DNA of 46,905 nt from JBBDXI01 sp040902425 (lineage in GTDB: Bacteria; Planctomycetota; Phycisphaerae; Phycisphaerales; UBA1924): NCBI GenBank assembly GCA_040902425.1, contig JBBDXI010000019.1, positions 1 to 46,905 of the forward strand, in the 5' to 3' direction. How positions within the stretch are numbered: position 1 is the first letter of the stretch; every line of letters begins with the position of its first letter. The position numbers were made by a program, and so were the translations under genes. The notes beneath the pieces are model-generated. The model saw only the letters and a list, made by a program, of their open reading frames with translations, was not told where the DNA came from and searched no databases. This document shows, in pieces, positions 31,351 to 39,209 of the stretch.

Positions 31351-32757
31351 TCAGTTCCCCCCCCGCTCCCGCTCCGCCCCCGGCCCCAGCAGGATCGCGT
31401 TCTTCCCCTGCTTCTTGCTCAACAGCGCCAGCTCATCCGCTCGCGCCAAGAGCTCCTCCGCCGTCCCCCCGTCCCACGGGTACGTCGCCAGCCCCCCCGA
31501 CACCGTCAGCGGCCCCGGCGCCTCCCGACCCAGCTTCGGGAACTTGTGCGCCGCGATCTCCTTCTGGAACCGCTGCGCGATCTCGTACACGCTGCTCGGC
31601 GGCTTGCTCGCCGCCGTCCGCGGCCCCGCGGGCTCGTAGAAAATCACCGCGAACTCGTCCCCCCCGATCCGGCACACCTTGTCCGTCGGCCGGATCACGC
31701 TCCGCAGCAGCCGTACCGCGTTGATCAGGATGTCGTCCCCGGCGCCGTGCCCGTACTGGTCGTTGAAGTGCTTGAAGTTATCGAGGTCGAACATCAGCAC
31801 GGTGAGCGCCCGCCGCTCCTTGCGGGCCTGCTTGATGGCCGCGCTCAGGAAGTGGTCGAAGAACCGCCGGTTGTACGCCCCGGTCAAGGGGTCGGTGAAG
31901 GCCGCATCCCGCAGCTGGATGTGCTGGTCGCGCAGCGCCAGCCACCCCGCCAGCCACGCCGCGTGCGGCGCCAGCTCCTCCGGCGAGACCTCCCGCGAGC
32001 GCAGCCGCCCCAGCAGCCGCCCCCGCCACGAGACCGACGCCTCGAACGCCCCATCCTCCGCATCCGCCGCCCGCTCGCGCCCGGTGCGCCCGCTGCTGAC
32101 GAACGCGACATCCCGCCCGCCGATCCGCCCCCGGATCGTCTCCACGCCCGCGTCCGTGATGTCCCGGCCCTGCAGCATCAGCCGCACCATCGCCTCATCG
32201 CCCGTGTCCAGCCCCCGCGCGGCCGAAGCATCCGCCGGCGACGAGTCGTCGAGCGCCCCGTCTTCCGGCGCTGGCGGCGGGCCCGCGACCGCCCGCTCTG
32301 CCGGCGGCGCTGCTCCGGGCGCCGGCGCCCCGACCGCCCCGCCGTGCAGCGCCTCGCGCAGCGCCTCGGGCGTCGGCGCAGCCCCGATCACGCCGTCGTA
32401 CGGCCCCGCCCCCGAGGCCACCCCGTTCTCCAGCCGCAGCACCCGCACCGCCGGGTCCACGTGCCGCAGCGCCGCGATGAACTCCCCCTCGCGCCCGGGC
32501 CCGGCCTCCCGCGCCGGGTCCGCCTCCGGTGCCACGATCACCACCGCCCGGCGCGGCGACTCCTCGTCGAGCGGCTCGGACAGCTCCCCGATCGCCTCCA
32601 GCGCGCTCTTCACGCGGATCAGCTCGACCCCGCCCTCCAGCCGCAGCATGGAATCGAGGCCCGTGGGCCCCACGAGGATGATGCGCACCGACCCCGCCCC
32701 GGCCCCCGGCCCCGGGTCCGCCGGCTCCTGCTCGGCCTTCCGCGCGCCCATCGTCAC
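31351..32757 (-). CDS. diguanylate cyclase (GGDEF) with N-terminal receiver-like domain
   Basis: A 468-aa protein that would make cyclic di-GMP from two GTP. The catalytic domain is C-terminal (about 295-455): DPLTGAYNRRFFDHFLS, MFDLDNFKHFNDQYGHGAGD, and the intact active site RIGGDEFAVIF near 364-368. The RPTD five residues upstream of it is the inhibitory I-site, so product feedback is likely. The N-terminal 110 residues (RIILVGPTGLDSMLRLEGG, AVVIVAPEAD) look like a receiver fold without a clear phosphoacceptor Asp. A Pro/Ala-rich linker follows. GTG 32757 has AAAGGG 6 bp upstream; ATG 32751 is an alternative. Probably co-transcribed with the upstream gene 12 bp away. Confidence 0.92.
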   Translation of the reverse strand: MTMGARKAEQEPADPGPGAGAGSVRIILVGPTGLDSMLRLEGGVELIRVKSALEAIGELSEPLDEESPRRAVVIVAPEADPAREAGPGREGEFIAALRHVDPAVRVLRLENGVASGAGPYDGVIGAAPTPEALREALHGGAVGAPAPGAAPPAERAVAGPPPAPEDGALDDSSPADASAARGLDTGDEAMVRLMLQGRDITDAGVETIRGRIGGRDVAFVSSGRTGRERAADAEDGAFEASVSWRGRLLGRLRSREVSPEELAPHAAWLAGWLALRDQHIQLRDAAFTDPLTGAYNRRFFDHFLSAAIKQARKERRALTVLMFDLDNFKHFNDQYGHGAGDDILINAVRLLRSVIRPTDKVCRIGGDEFAVIFYEPAGPRTAASKPPSSVYEIAQRFQKEIAAHKFPKLGREAPGPLTVSGGLATYPWDGGTAEELLARADELALLSKKQGKNAILLGPGAERERGGN

Positions 32758-32769
32758 GTGCCGCCCTTT

Positions 32770-33414
32770 CTAGCGTCCTGCTCCGTCGGCATCGCCAAGG
32801 AGCATCTCCAGCTCCTCCGGGGTGAGCAGCGGCCGGGAGTCCTCCCCGGCGCCCTCGGCCCCATCCCCATCACCATCGGCGTTTGCATCGGCCGGCTTCG
32901 GCGGCAGCTCGCCGGTCCCCGCCAGCCGCAGCTGCGGCGCGGCAGGATGGGTAAACCTCTTCCGATCAATGAGTTGCGGCCCATGCGAAGTCCCCTTCGC
33001 CCCGCCTCCAGCCCCTACGTCCACACCCCGGGCGGGTTCCGACGGGGGTGCCCATTGGCCCAGGTCGGCCTCGGTCACCGGCCGCAGACGCGGGGCCCCC
33101 CCGGGCCCGTAGACCCAGCACGGGGCCGCTGGGGCGTACCGCCACAGGGCCTCGCACACCGCCGCCGCCCTGCGGGCATCCGCAGGCCCCACGATCACCA
33201 GCCGCAGCGTGGCCTCCGCCCCGCCCCGCCCCCGCTGGGCCCGGTGGAGCCGGCAGACCTCGGCCGCCGCCATGTAGGGGTCCCCAACCAGCACCACCTG
33301 GAAGCCCCCGCTCGCCAGGACCGAGACCAGTTCCCGCGGCTCCGCCTCGCCCCGATCGGCCCACACCACCGCCGTGGGCAGCACCGCGGCCGGGGCATCC
33401 TGCATCGTGGGCAT
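32770..33414 (-). CDS. hypothetical protein, receiver-like N-terminus
   Basis: A 214-aa protein not assigned to a family. Residues 10-115 alternate strand and helix (TAVVWADRGE, LVSVLASGGFQVVLVGDPYM, LRLVIVGPADARRAAAVCEAL) as in a degenerate receiver or Rossmann-like fold. Residues 120-190 are low-complexity Gly/Ala/Asp-rich. It ends in an acidic helix LLTPEELEMLLGD. It lies 12 bp upstream of the diguanylate cyclase gene on the same strand and may act with it; that is inferred from position only. Confidence 0.65.
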   Translation of the reverse strand: MPTMQDAPAAVLPTAVVWADRGEAEPRELVSVLASGGFQVVLVGDPYMAAAEVCRLHRAQRGRGGAEATLRLVIVGPADARRAAAVCEALWRYAPAAPCWVYGPGGAPRLRPVTEADLGQWAPPSEPARGVDVGAGGGAKGTSHGPQLIDRKRFTHPAAPQLRLAGTGELPPKPADANADGDGDGAEGAGEDSRPLLTPEELEMLLGDADGAGR

Positions 33415-33463
33415 GGGCGCAGATTCTACCGAAACGCGGCGTGAACACCCGCCGGTCTCTGCA

Positions 33464-33492
33464 TGGCAAAACTAGCGTACAGTTGGTATAAT
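33464..33492 (+). promoter_or_regulatory. candidate promoter of the antitoxin-like/PIN module
   Basis: A perfect TATAAT (33487-33492) stands out in a very GC-rich region. The spaced upstream hexamer TGGCAA (33464-33469) is a poor -35 box. The box sits 31 bp before ATG 33523, with a Shine-Dalgarno GGAG between. Confidence 0.5.
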
Positions 33493-33522
33493 GGATACCG
33501 TCGGGTACGCGGAGTTTTCAAC

Positions 33523-34179
33523 ATGATCACCGTCACGCTCCCCGAATCGCTGGATGCCAAGTTGCGGACGCTCGCACGCCCTTTCGAGACGCGCGAGGCG
33601 CTCATCGACCGCATCGCGGATGCCGAGCTGGCGCGCGCGCGGGGTTCTGCGGCCGCCAGTCACGCGGAACCCTCGCCAACGCGGGTGCTGGATGCCGAGT
33701 CGCCGCCGAGCCTCACCCACGCGAAGCTCCTCTCCGCCATGGTCGGGGGGCACGCCGTGCAGCGCCCGGATTGGAACCGCGTCCTCTACCACCTGCACGT
33801 GGTCGCCAGGAAGAGACTGGGCTCGTTGGCCGCCGTCAAGCGGGCATCCTCCGCGAACCTGCGTGACGGGAAGCACTCCACCGACGGGTACCACTATCTT
33901 CCCGAGGGCGGCTTCTCGGTGCAGGGCGTGGATGCGAACAAGGCGTGGGCGCACGCCCTGCGGCTGGCGCAGGCCCTCGGCCTGAGCCTCGAGGCGACCT
34001 TCCGGTGGCGCGAGGTCGAGGGCGCTGCCCACCCGGGCCAGAAGGGGACGCTGCGCTGGGCCCCCTCGGCGCCCGCGCAGGCCACGGACGTCTTCGCCGA
34101 GATGGCGGGCGCGACGGTCCACCAGAGCGCGGTGCGCGACTCCCGCGAGGCCATCTACGGCCGCGCGGAGGGTGAATGA
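33523..34179 (+). CDS. antitoxin-like protein with large unknown C-terminal domain
   Basis: A 218-aa protein. Residues 1-40 (MITVTLPESLDAKLRTLARP, then REALIDRIADAELARAR) look like the ribbon-helix-helix type N-terminus of VapB-class antitoxins. Residues 62-178 form a folded domain not assigned to a family (SLTHAKLLSAMVGGHAVQRP, WNRVLYHLHVVARKRLG, GYHYLPEGGFSVQGVDANKA, TFRWREVEGAAHPGQKG). GGAG 9 bp upstream supports ATG 33523 over the frame opening at 33463. Its stop overlaps the ATG of the PIN gene by 4 bp (ATGA), a coupling common in toxin-antitoxin pairs. The antitoxin role is inferred from context and the N-terminus. Confidence 0.65.
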   Translation: MITVTLPESLDAKLRTLARPFETREALIDRIADAELARARGSAAASHAEPSPTRVLDAESPPSLTHAKLLSAMVGGHAVQRPDWNRVLYHLHVVARKRLGSLAAVKRASSANLRDGKHSTDGYHYLPEGGFSVQGVDANKAWAHALRLAQALGLSLEATFRWREVEGAAHPGQKGTLRWAPSAPAQATDVFAEMAGATVHQSAVRDSREAIYGRAEGE

Positions 34180-34622
34180 TCCTGCTCGACACGAACCTCC
34201 TGGTGCGGATGACCAACTCAGCGGACCCGGATTGCGCAGTCGCCCGCCGCGCCATCCAGATGCTGATCGACCGGCGCGAGCGGCTGGTGATCGTTCCGCA
34301 GGGCCTCTACGAGTTCTGGGCGGTGGCGACGCGCAAGGCCGGGGGCGCTCCCTCCGGTCAGAACGGTCTGGGCATGACCCCGGCGCAGGCGAGCCAGTGG
34401 ATGGCGTTCTTCCAGCGGCGCTTCACGCTCCTGGCCGACCGGGAAGACCTTCCGGCCCGCTGGCACACGCTCGTCCGGACGCTCGCCATCACGGGCTTCC
34501 GCTCCCATGACGCCCGCCTGATCGCGGCCATGGAGAGCCACGGCGTCCCGCGGCTGCTGACGCTGAATCCCGACGATTTCAGGCGGTTCACGACGACCGT
34601 GCTGGACCCGTCGGCGGTGTGA
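34176..34622 (+). CDS. PIN-domain protein, VapC-like toxin
   Basis: A 148-aa PIN-domain ribonuclease candidate. Acidic site residues appear in order: Asp5 in MILLDTNLLVR, Glu in YEFWAVATR near 50, Asp in HDARLIAAM near 110, and Asp in NPDDFRRF near 130. VapC toxins cut tRNA or rRNA and are held silent by the partner antitoxin. Length fits the family. It overlaps the upstream antitoxin-like gene by 4 bp and overlaps the convergent murG 3' end by 35 bp. Confidence 0.85.
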   Translation: MILLDTNLLVRMTNSADPDCAVARRAIQMLIDRRERLVIVPQGLYEFWAVATRKAGGAPSGQNGLGMTPAQASQWMAFFQRRFTLLADREDLPARWHTLVRTLAITGFRSHDARLIAAMESHGVPRLLTLNPDDFRRFTTTVLDPSAV

Positions 34623-35730
34623 CCCGCGAGGTCAGCAGGGCCGCGGCGACCCTCGCCGCGCCATCCGCGGGCCCCAGCCGCTTCAGCGCATCCCGCATCG
34701 CCCGTCGCCGGCCCTCGGAGGCCAGCAGCTCCAGGATCACCCGCCCCGCCCCCGCCGCGTTGCGGGTCTCGTCGATCTCGTCGGCCGCGATCACCGCCCC
34801 GCCCGCCTCTTCCAGCGGGCGGGCGTTGTGGCGCTGGTGCAGGTCGCGGTGGTAGGGGTAGGGGAGGAAGACTGTGGGCACCTGGTTCGCCCAGGCCTCC
34901 GCGACGCTCCCCGCCCCGGCGCGGCTGACGGCCAGGTCGGCCGCGCCCCACGCCCGGCCCATCTGGTCGAAGAACGGGCGGACCAGGGCCGGCACGCCGG
35001 CGCCCCCGTACGCCCCGCGCACCGGCTCATCCTCCCCCGCCCCCGTCTGGTGGATGACCTGCCACGCCGCGAGAGCCCCCGGGTTCTGCTCCACCAGCCG
35101 GATCATCAGCCGGTTGATCGACCGCGCCCCCTGGCTCGCCCCCGTGACCAGCAGCGTCGGGCGCGAAGGGTCCAGCCCCAGGGCGCTGCGGCACGCCCGC
35201 GGATCGCCCCCGGCCCGCGCTGCCCGCCGCACGATCGGCGGGACCCCCTCCCACGCAAACCCCGGCGCCGGGCACGACGTCAGCACCCGCGAAGCCCGGC
35301 GCGCGATCCACCGGTTCGCCTTCCCCGGCACCGCATCCATGTTCACCAGCAGCACCGGGACGCCCTCCGCCCGCGCCCCCTGCGCCGCGGGCGCGGCCAC
35401 GAACCCGCCCATCGCCACCATCTGCACGCCCGCGCCGCCGGGCCCGCCCGCGCGCAGCTCGCTGATGATCCGGCGCGTCGCCCGCACCGCCGGCCCCCAC
35501 GACCGCACGAACCGCCACAGCGCCCGCACCCGCATCCCCACCGGCTTCGCCGGGATCACGCAGTAGTCCGCCCCCTCGCGCTCCAGGATCTCACGGTCGA
35601 GCGCCCGGTCCGAGCACAGGAACACGCACCGCGCCCCCGGGTCCTTCGCCCGCAGCTCCTCCGCGATCGCCAGCCCCGGGAAGATGTGCCCCCCCGTGCC
35701 CCCGCCCGCGAAGAGGTAGACGCCGCTCAT
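34588..35730 (-). CDS. murG: UDP-GlcNAc:lipid I N-acetylglucosaminyltransferase
   Basis: A 380-aa GT28-family enzyme that converts lipid I to lipid II at the cytoplasmic face of the inner membrane. Seen: the N-terminal loop LFAGGGTGGHIFPGLAIAEE (residues 6-25), VAMGGFVAAPAAQGA, LLVTGASQGARSINRLM, VIHQTGAGE, LAVSRAGAGSVAEAWANQVP and LPYPYHRDLHQRHNA. The catalytic-type His15 is kept. ATG 35730 overlaps the ftsW stop by 4 bp, so the two are coupled. The open frame continues upstream through ftsW in another frame, which is not real. The 3' end overlaps the convergent PIN gene. Confidence 0.95.
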   Translation of the reverse strand: MSGVYLFAGGGTGGHIFPGLAIAEELRAKDPGARCVFLCSDRALDREILEREGADYCVIPAKPVGMRVRALWRFVRSWGPAVRATRRIISELRAGGPGGAGVQMVAMGGFVAAPAAQGARAEGVPVLLVNMDAVPGKANRWIARRASRVLTSCPAPGFAWEGVPPIVRRAARAGGDPRACRSALGLDPSRPTLLVTGASQGARSINRLMIRLVEQNPGALAAWQVIHQTGAGEDEPVRGAYGGAGVPALVRPFFDQMGRAWGAADLAVSRAGAGSVAEAWANQVPTVFLPYPYHRDLHQRHNARPLEEAGGAVIAADEIDETRNAAGAGRVILELLASEGRRRAMRDALKRLGPADGAARVAAALLTSRVTPPTGPARSS

Positions 35731-37085
35731 GCCGCCGCGGCCGCGGACGGCAGTGGGGGGGCCTCGGCCTCGGGCTCCCGAGCCGCGCGCCCGCGGTCCA
35801 TCGCGACCAGCAGGCCCAGCGACGCCCCGGTCAGGATCCACCCCGTCCCGCCGGAAGAGATCAGCGGCAGGGCGATCCCCTTGGTCGGGCCCAGCCCCGT
35901 CACGACCACCAGGTTGATCAGCGCCTGCAGGCCCACCGTGGCCAGCACGCCGATCCCCGCCAGCTTCAGCACCAGCGAGCCCTCGCGCCGAACGATCGAG
36001 AGCCCGGACCACAGCAGCAGCACGTACAGCCCGATGACCAGCGCCGCCCCCGCGATCCCCAGCTCCTCGCAGATGATCGGGAAGAGAAAGTCGGTCGTGT
36101 CCTCCGGCAGGTACCCGAACTTCTGCAGCCCGTACCCCAGCCCCCGCCCCGTGCCCTCGCCCCCCGCGATCGCCAGCATCGACTGGATCATGTGGTACCC
36201 GGCCTTCTGCGGCTCCAGGTACGGGTTGAAGAACGTCTCGATCCGCGTCAGCCGGTAGGGGTTGCTGATCACCAGCGCCGCGAACCCCGCCACCCCCCCG
36301 GGGATGAACATCGCAAAATGCAGGACTCGCGCCCCCGCCGCCAGCAGCACCAGCCCCGCCACCATCGCCAGCAGCACGCCCGTTCCCAGGTCCTCGTGCG
36401 CCACCGCCCCCGCCACCACCCCCGCCCCGATCAGCCCCGGCGCCAGCCCCCGCCAGAACGTCGGCATCAGCGAGGCCCGGCAGGCGCAGTACCCCGCGAT
36501 GATCCCCACCAGGGCCCACTTGGCGATCTCGCTCGGCTGCATCGAGAGCAGCCCCAGCCCCGGCAGCGTCACCCACCGCCGCGACCCGTTGACCTCGCGC
36601 GAAAGGCCGGGGATGTAGACCATCGCCAGCACCACCAGCAGCGCCGCGCACCCGACGACGAGGATCACCGTCCCCCGGTGCCCCGCGCTCGTCCGGACCT
36701 TCAGCCTCCCCGTGCCACCGACTTCGCCGCCCCCGCTGGCTCCCGATGCACCACGGGCATGACCCGGCGGCGAAGTCGGTGGCACTGCCGCCGCGGCCAC
36801 TCCCTCCGCCCCGCTCTCCGCCATCCACGCCGTCAGCCGCCGCACCGGCATCACCGCCACCAGCGCCATGGCCGCCACGGCCAGGGCCATGTAGAAGCTC
36901 GACCGGCTGAACACGATCGACGCCAGCATCGCCGGCACGCCCGCATCAGAAGGAGCCGCCGGCGGCGCCAGCCCCGGCGTGCCCGTCACCGGGCTGATGT
37001 TCATCCCCGCCGAGTTGACCATCACCACGCCGATGGCGAGCAGCGCCAGCGCGCAGAGGATCACAACCTGTCCTTGCCGGAGCAT
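35727..37085 (-). CDS. ftsW: FtsW/SEDS-family peptidoglycan glycosyltransferase
   Basis: A 452-aa polytopic membrane protein that polymerises lipid II at the division septum. Seen: VVILCALALLAIGVVMVNSA as helix 1, GSRRWVTLPGLGLLSMQPSE, VAHEDLGTGVLLAMVAG with the essential-type Asp, YHMIQSMLAIAGGEGTGRGL, LPEDTTDFLFPIICEELG and GLGPTKGIALPLISSGGTGW, all standard SEDS blocks. Between helices 2 and 3, residues about 101-125 (VPPTSPPGHARGASGA onward) are encoded by a palindromic repeat and are foreign to the family. Its pairing with murG supports FtsW rather than RodA. Confidence 0.94.
   Translation of the reverse strand: MLRQGQVVILCALALLAIGVVMVNSAGMNISPVTGTPGLAPPAAPSDAGVPAMLASIVFSRSSFYMALAVAAMALVAVMPVRRLTAWMAESGAEGVAAAAVPPTSPPGHARGASGASGGGEVGGTGRLKVRTSAGHRGTVILVVGCAALLVVLAMVYIPGLSREVNGSRRWVTLPGLGLLSMQPSEIAKWALVGIIAGYCACRASLMPTFWRGLAPGLIGAGVVAGAVAHEDLGTGVLLAMVAGLVLLAAGARVLHFAMFIPGGVAGFAALVISNPYRLTRIETFFNPYLEPQKAGYHMIQSMLAIAGGEGTGRGLGYGLQKFGYLPEDTTDFLFPIICEELGIAGAALVIGLYVLLLWSGLSIVRREGSLVLKLAGIGVLATVGLQALINLVVVTGLGPTKGIALPLISSGGTGWILTGASLGLLVAMDRGRAAREPEAEAPPLPSAAAAA
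36712..36785. repeat. perfect 20-bp inverted repeat inside ftsW
   Basis: GTGCCACCGACTTCGCCGCC (36712-36731) and its exact reverse complement (36766-36785) flank 34 bases. The whole element is read in frame within ftsW and encodes a Pro/Gly-rich cytoplasmic loop segment. It resembles the intergenic palindromes that begin GTGCCAC elsewhere in the window. Confidence 0.93.
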
Positions 37086-37165
37086 GGACCCCAGCTATCG
37101 GCAAGCCCCCGTGCGCGGCTGCACCGCGGCCCGGCGCCCGCCCGGCGCCCCTGCCGAGGCCGCCC

Positions 37166-37654
37166 TCAGTTGGTCTGACTTGTGGGCGCAGGTGTTGCCG
37201 ATCCACCCGTCCCCGCGATCAGCACCACCCCCGCCAGCACCATCACCACCCCCACCGCCTTCACCGCCGTCACCCGCTCCCCCAGCAGCGCCCACGCCAG
37301 CACCACCGCCACCGCCGGCCCGATCGTGAACGCGATCGGCTTCACCGTCGAGATCGGCCCCGACGCCAGCCCCAGGTAGAAGAACAGCACCCCCCCGAAC
37401 CCCGCCAGCAGCCCCGACCCCAGCAGCAGCTTCGCCAGCACCGGCGACCCCGCCCGCCACCACCCCTCCGGCTCGCTCCTCAGCAGCGACGCCGCCACCC
37501 AGTACGCGATCAGCGCCGGCGGCAGCGTCATCACCGCCCGCGCCAGCAGCACCGTCATCGGCCCCAACTTCCCGCTGTGCAGGACCGACTTGGTCGCCAG
37601 CTCCCCCACACCCCAGCACACGCCCGCCAGCACCGCGAAAAGGACTGCTCTCAT
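37166..37654 (-). CDS. EamA/DMT-type small transporter
   Basis: A 162-aa membrane protein with about five helices: AVLFAVLAGVCWGVGELATK, MTVLLARAVMTLPPALIAYW, LLLGSGLLAGFGGVLFFYLG, PIAFTIGPAVAVVLAWALLG and AVGVVMVLAGVVLIAG. It matches half of a drug/metabolite transporter (one EamA repeat), including the GER near the end of the domain. Half-size members work as dimers. The substrate is unknown. ATG 37654 begins the first helix; the longer frame runs back into repeat DNA. Confidence 0.83.
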   Translation of the reverse strand: MRAVLFAVLAGVCWGVGELATKSVLHSGKLGPMTVLLARAVMTLPPALIAYWVAASLLRSEPEGWWRAGSPVLAKLLLGSGLLAGFGGVLFFYLGLASGPISTVKPIAFTIGPAVAVVLAWALLGERVTAVKAVGVVMVLAGVVLIAGTGGSATPAPTSQTN

Positions 37655-37690
37655 GGCCGCCAGCGTACCCGCCGGGCTCGCGGGTGGCAT

Positions 37691-37730
37691 GGGTGGCATG
37701 GGCAAGCCGTCTTCGGCTTGCCCGTGCGCA
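37691..37730. repeat. palindromic repeat, GGGCAAGC family
   Basis: GGGCAAGCCG (37700-37709) and CGGCTTGCCC (37714-37723) form a perfect 10-bp hairpin with a TCTT loop, preceded by GGGTGGCAT twice and followed by GTGCG. It is the same unit as at 20477-20568 and lies between two divergent genes. Confidence 0.85.
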
Positions 37731-37783
37731 CGCCAGGGGCCGGAGTCGCCATGCCCACGGCGCCCGCCGCTACGATCGCCACC

Positions 37784-39080
37784 ATGCCTCTCGCCTACGC
37801 GATCTCCCCCGCCGCCCGCGACGAGCACGAGAAGTGGCTCCTCGAGGTCACCCAGATCCCCACGGCCGCGGGGCAGGAGTTCCGCGTCATCGACTGGGTC
37901 CGAACCTGGGCCGCGAAGCGACCTGACCTCACCCTCGCCGAGGACGCCGCCGGCAACCTGACGATCGCCCTGGGTAGGTCGGCACTCCGTGCCGACACGG
38001 CGCCCTCCGTCNNNNNNNNNNGATAGCCGACCTACCCAGAGCCGACCTACCCAGAGCGGGCCGACCCAGAGCGGACCTACCCAGGGCCCCGTCTACTTCA
38101 CCGCCCACCTCGACCATCCCGCGTTCGTCGTCGAGCGACTCCTCGGCCCCGCCACCGCGCAGCTCGCGTTCCGCGGCGGCGTCATGGATGACTACTTCAA
38201 GGACGCCCGCGTCGTCCTCCACACACGCGACAACCGCCGCTACCCCGCCACCCTCACCGGCCGCGCTCAGCTCGGCTGCGCCGTCTTCAAGAGCTACGTC
38301 GCCGACCTCGACGCCGACGCCGCCGAAGACCTCCGCCCCGGCGACATCGCCACCTGGGAACTCCCCCCCGCCCGCATCAAAGACGGCCTCATCCACACCC
38401 ACGCCTGCGACGACCTCGCCGCCCTCGCCGCGGCCATCGCCGCCTTCGACACCCTCCGCGAGGCCCGCCAGGCCGGCGAGCAGGTCGGAGATGTCCGCCT
38501 CCTCTTCACCCGCGCCGAGGAAGTCGGCTTCGTCGGCGCCCTCGCCGCCTGCCGCGACAAGTCCATCCCCCAGGGCAGCCGCATCCTCGCCCTCGAGAAC
38601 TCCCGCTCCTTCGACGACTCTCCCCTCGGCGGCGGCCCCATCGTCCGCGTCGGCGACCGGCTCTCCATCTTCTCCCCCGCCCTCACCGCCGCCGTCGCCG
38701 CCCGCGCCGAAGAGGTCGCAGGCAGCCCCGCCCAGCCGATGGCCACCCAGAAGCAGGCCGACCTCTCCCCCTGGCGCTGGCAGCGCAAGCTCATGGCCGG
38801 CGGCGCCTGCGAGGCCACCGTCTTCTGCGCCTACGGCTACGAGGCCACCTGCGTCTGCCTCCCCCTTGGCAACTACCACAACATGGCCGACCTCGCCGCC
38901 GTCCAGGCCGGCACGTTCCAGGGCCAGCCCCGCGTCGCCCCCGAGTTCGTCAGCCTCGCCGACTTCCGCGGCCTCGTCGACCTCCTCGTCGCCTGCGGCC
39001 TCCACCTCCCCGCCGCCCCCGACACCCGCGCCAAGGTGGACAAGCTCTGGGACGAGCGACGCTTCGTGATTGGGGCCTGA
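37784..39080 (+). CDS. M42-like aminopeptidase, interrupted by repeat and assembly gap
   Basis: A metallopeptidase of the M42/M20-like clan, about 420 aa once the gap is settled. Before the gap: MPLAYAISPAARDEHEKWLL, then EVTQIPTAAGQEFRVIDWVR and DAAGNLTIALG. After it: PVYFTAHLDHPAFVVERL (metal His and Asp), HTHACDDLAALAAAIAAFD (bridging Asp), FTRAEEVGFVGALAA (catalytic Glu pair) and LPLGNYHNMADL. These are the dinuclear zinc site residues of the family. A palindromic repeat sits between LTIALG and GPVYF, and its centre is 10 Ns. The two halves lie in different frames if the Ns are taken literally, so either the gap length is arbitrary or the gene is broken. Confidence 0.7.
37971..38090. repeat. 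palindromic and tandem repeat inside the aminopeptidase gene
   Basis: GTCGGCACTCCGTGCCGAC (37978-37996) is a hairpin. The outer arm TGGGTAGGTCGGC (37971-37983) is mirrored after the gap by GCCGACCTACCCA (38026-38038). Four 15-bp units of the type CGACCTACCCAGAGC follow (38028-38087), read as five-residue repeats RPTQS, RPTQS, GPTQS, GPTQG. The structure explains why the assembly failed here. Confidence 0.8.
38012..38021. other. assembly gap (10 Ns)
   Basis: Ten Ns mark a scaffold join of unknown true length. It falls in the centre of a palindromic repeat within a gene. Confidence 0.99.
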
Positions 39081-39086
39081 AGCAGG

Positions 39087-39191
39087 CGTACGCAGAGCCC
39101 GCAGAGATCACGCAGAGGCCGCAGAGAAGACCATTCTCTCCTTCCTCTCTGCGCTCTCCGCGTGATCTCTGCGACCTCCGCGTACTCCGCT
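39087..39191. repeat. large imperfect inverted repeat between convergent genes
   Basis: The arms GCGTACGCAGAGCCCGCAGA and TCTCCGCGTGATCTCTGCGA, with more matching sequence on each side, can fold into a hairpin of about 45 bp per arm. It separates the stops of the aminopeptidase and the AsmA-like gene and may serve as a two-way transcription stop. Confidence 0.75.
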
Positions 39192-39209
39192 TTCAGCGAC
39201 CGGGCACCG

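Noticed and set aside
34588..36828. A 746-aa minus-strand frame running through murG and most of ftsW
   Set aside because: Only the murG part resembles a protein; the upstream part is a shadow of ftsW in another frame, rich in Gly, Arg and Ala. murG starts at 35730.
38028..38087. Possible CRISPR-like tandem repeats
   Set aside because: Units are 15 bp, directly adjacent with no spacers and are read in frame; no cas genes are present.
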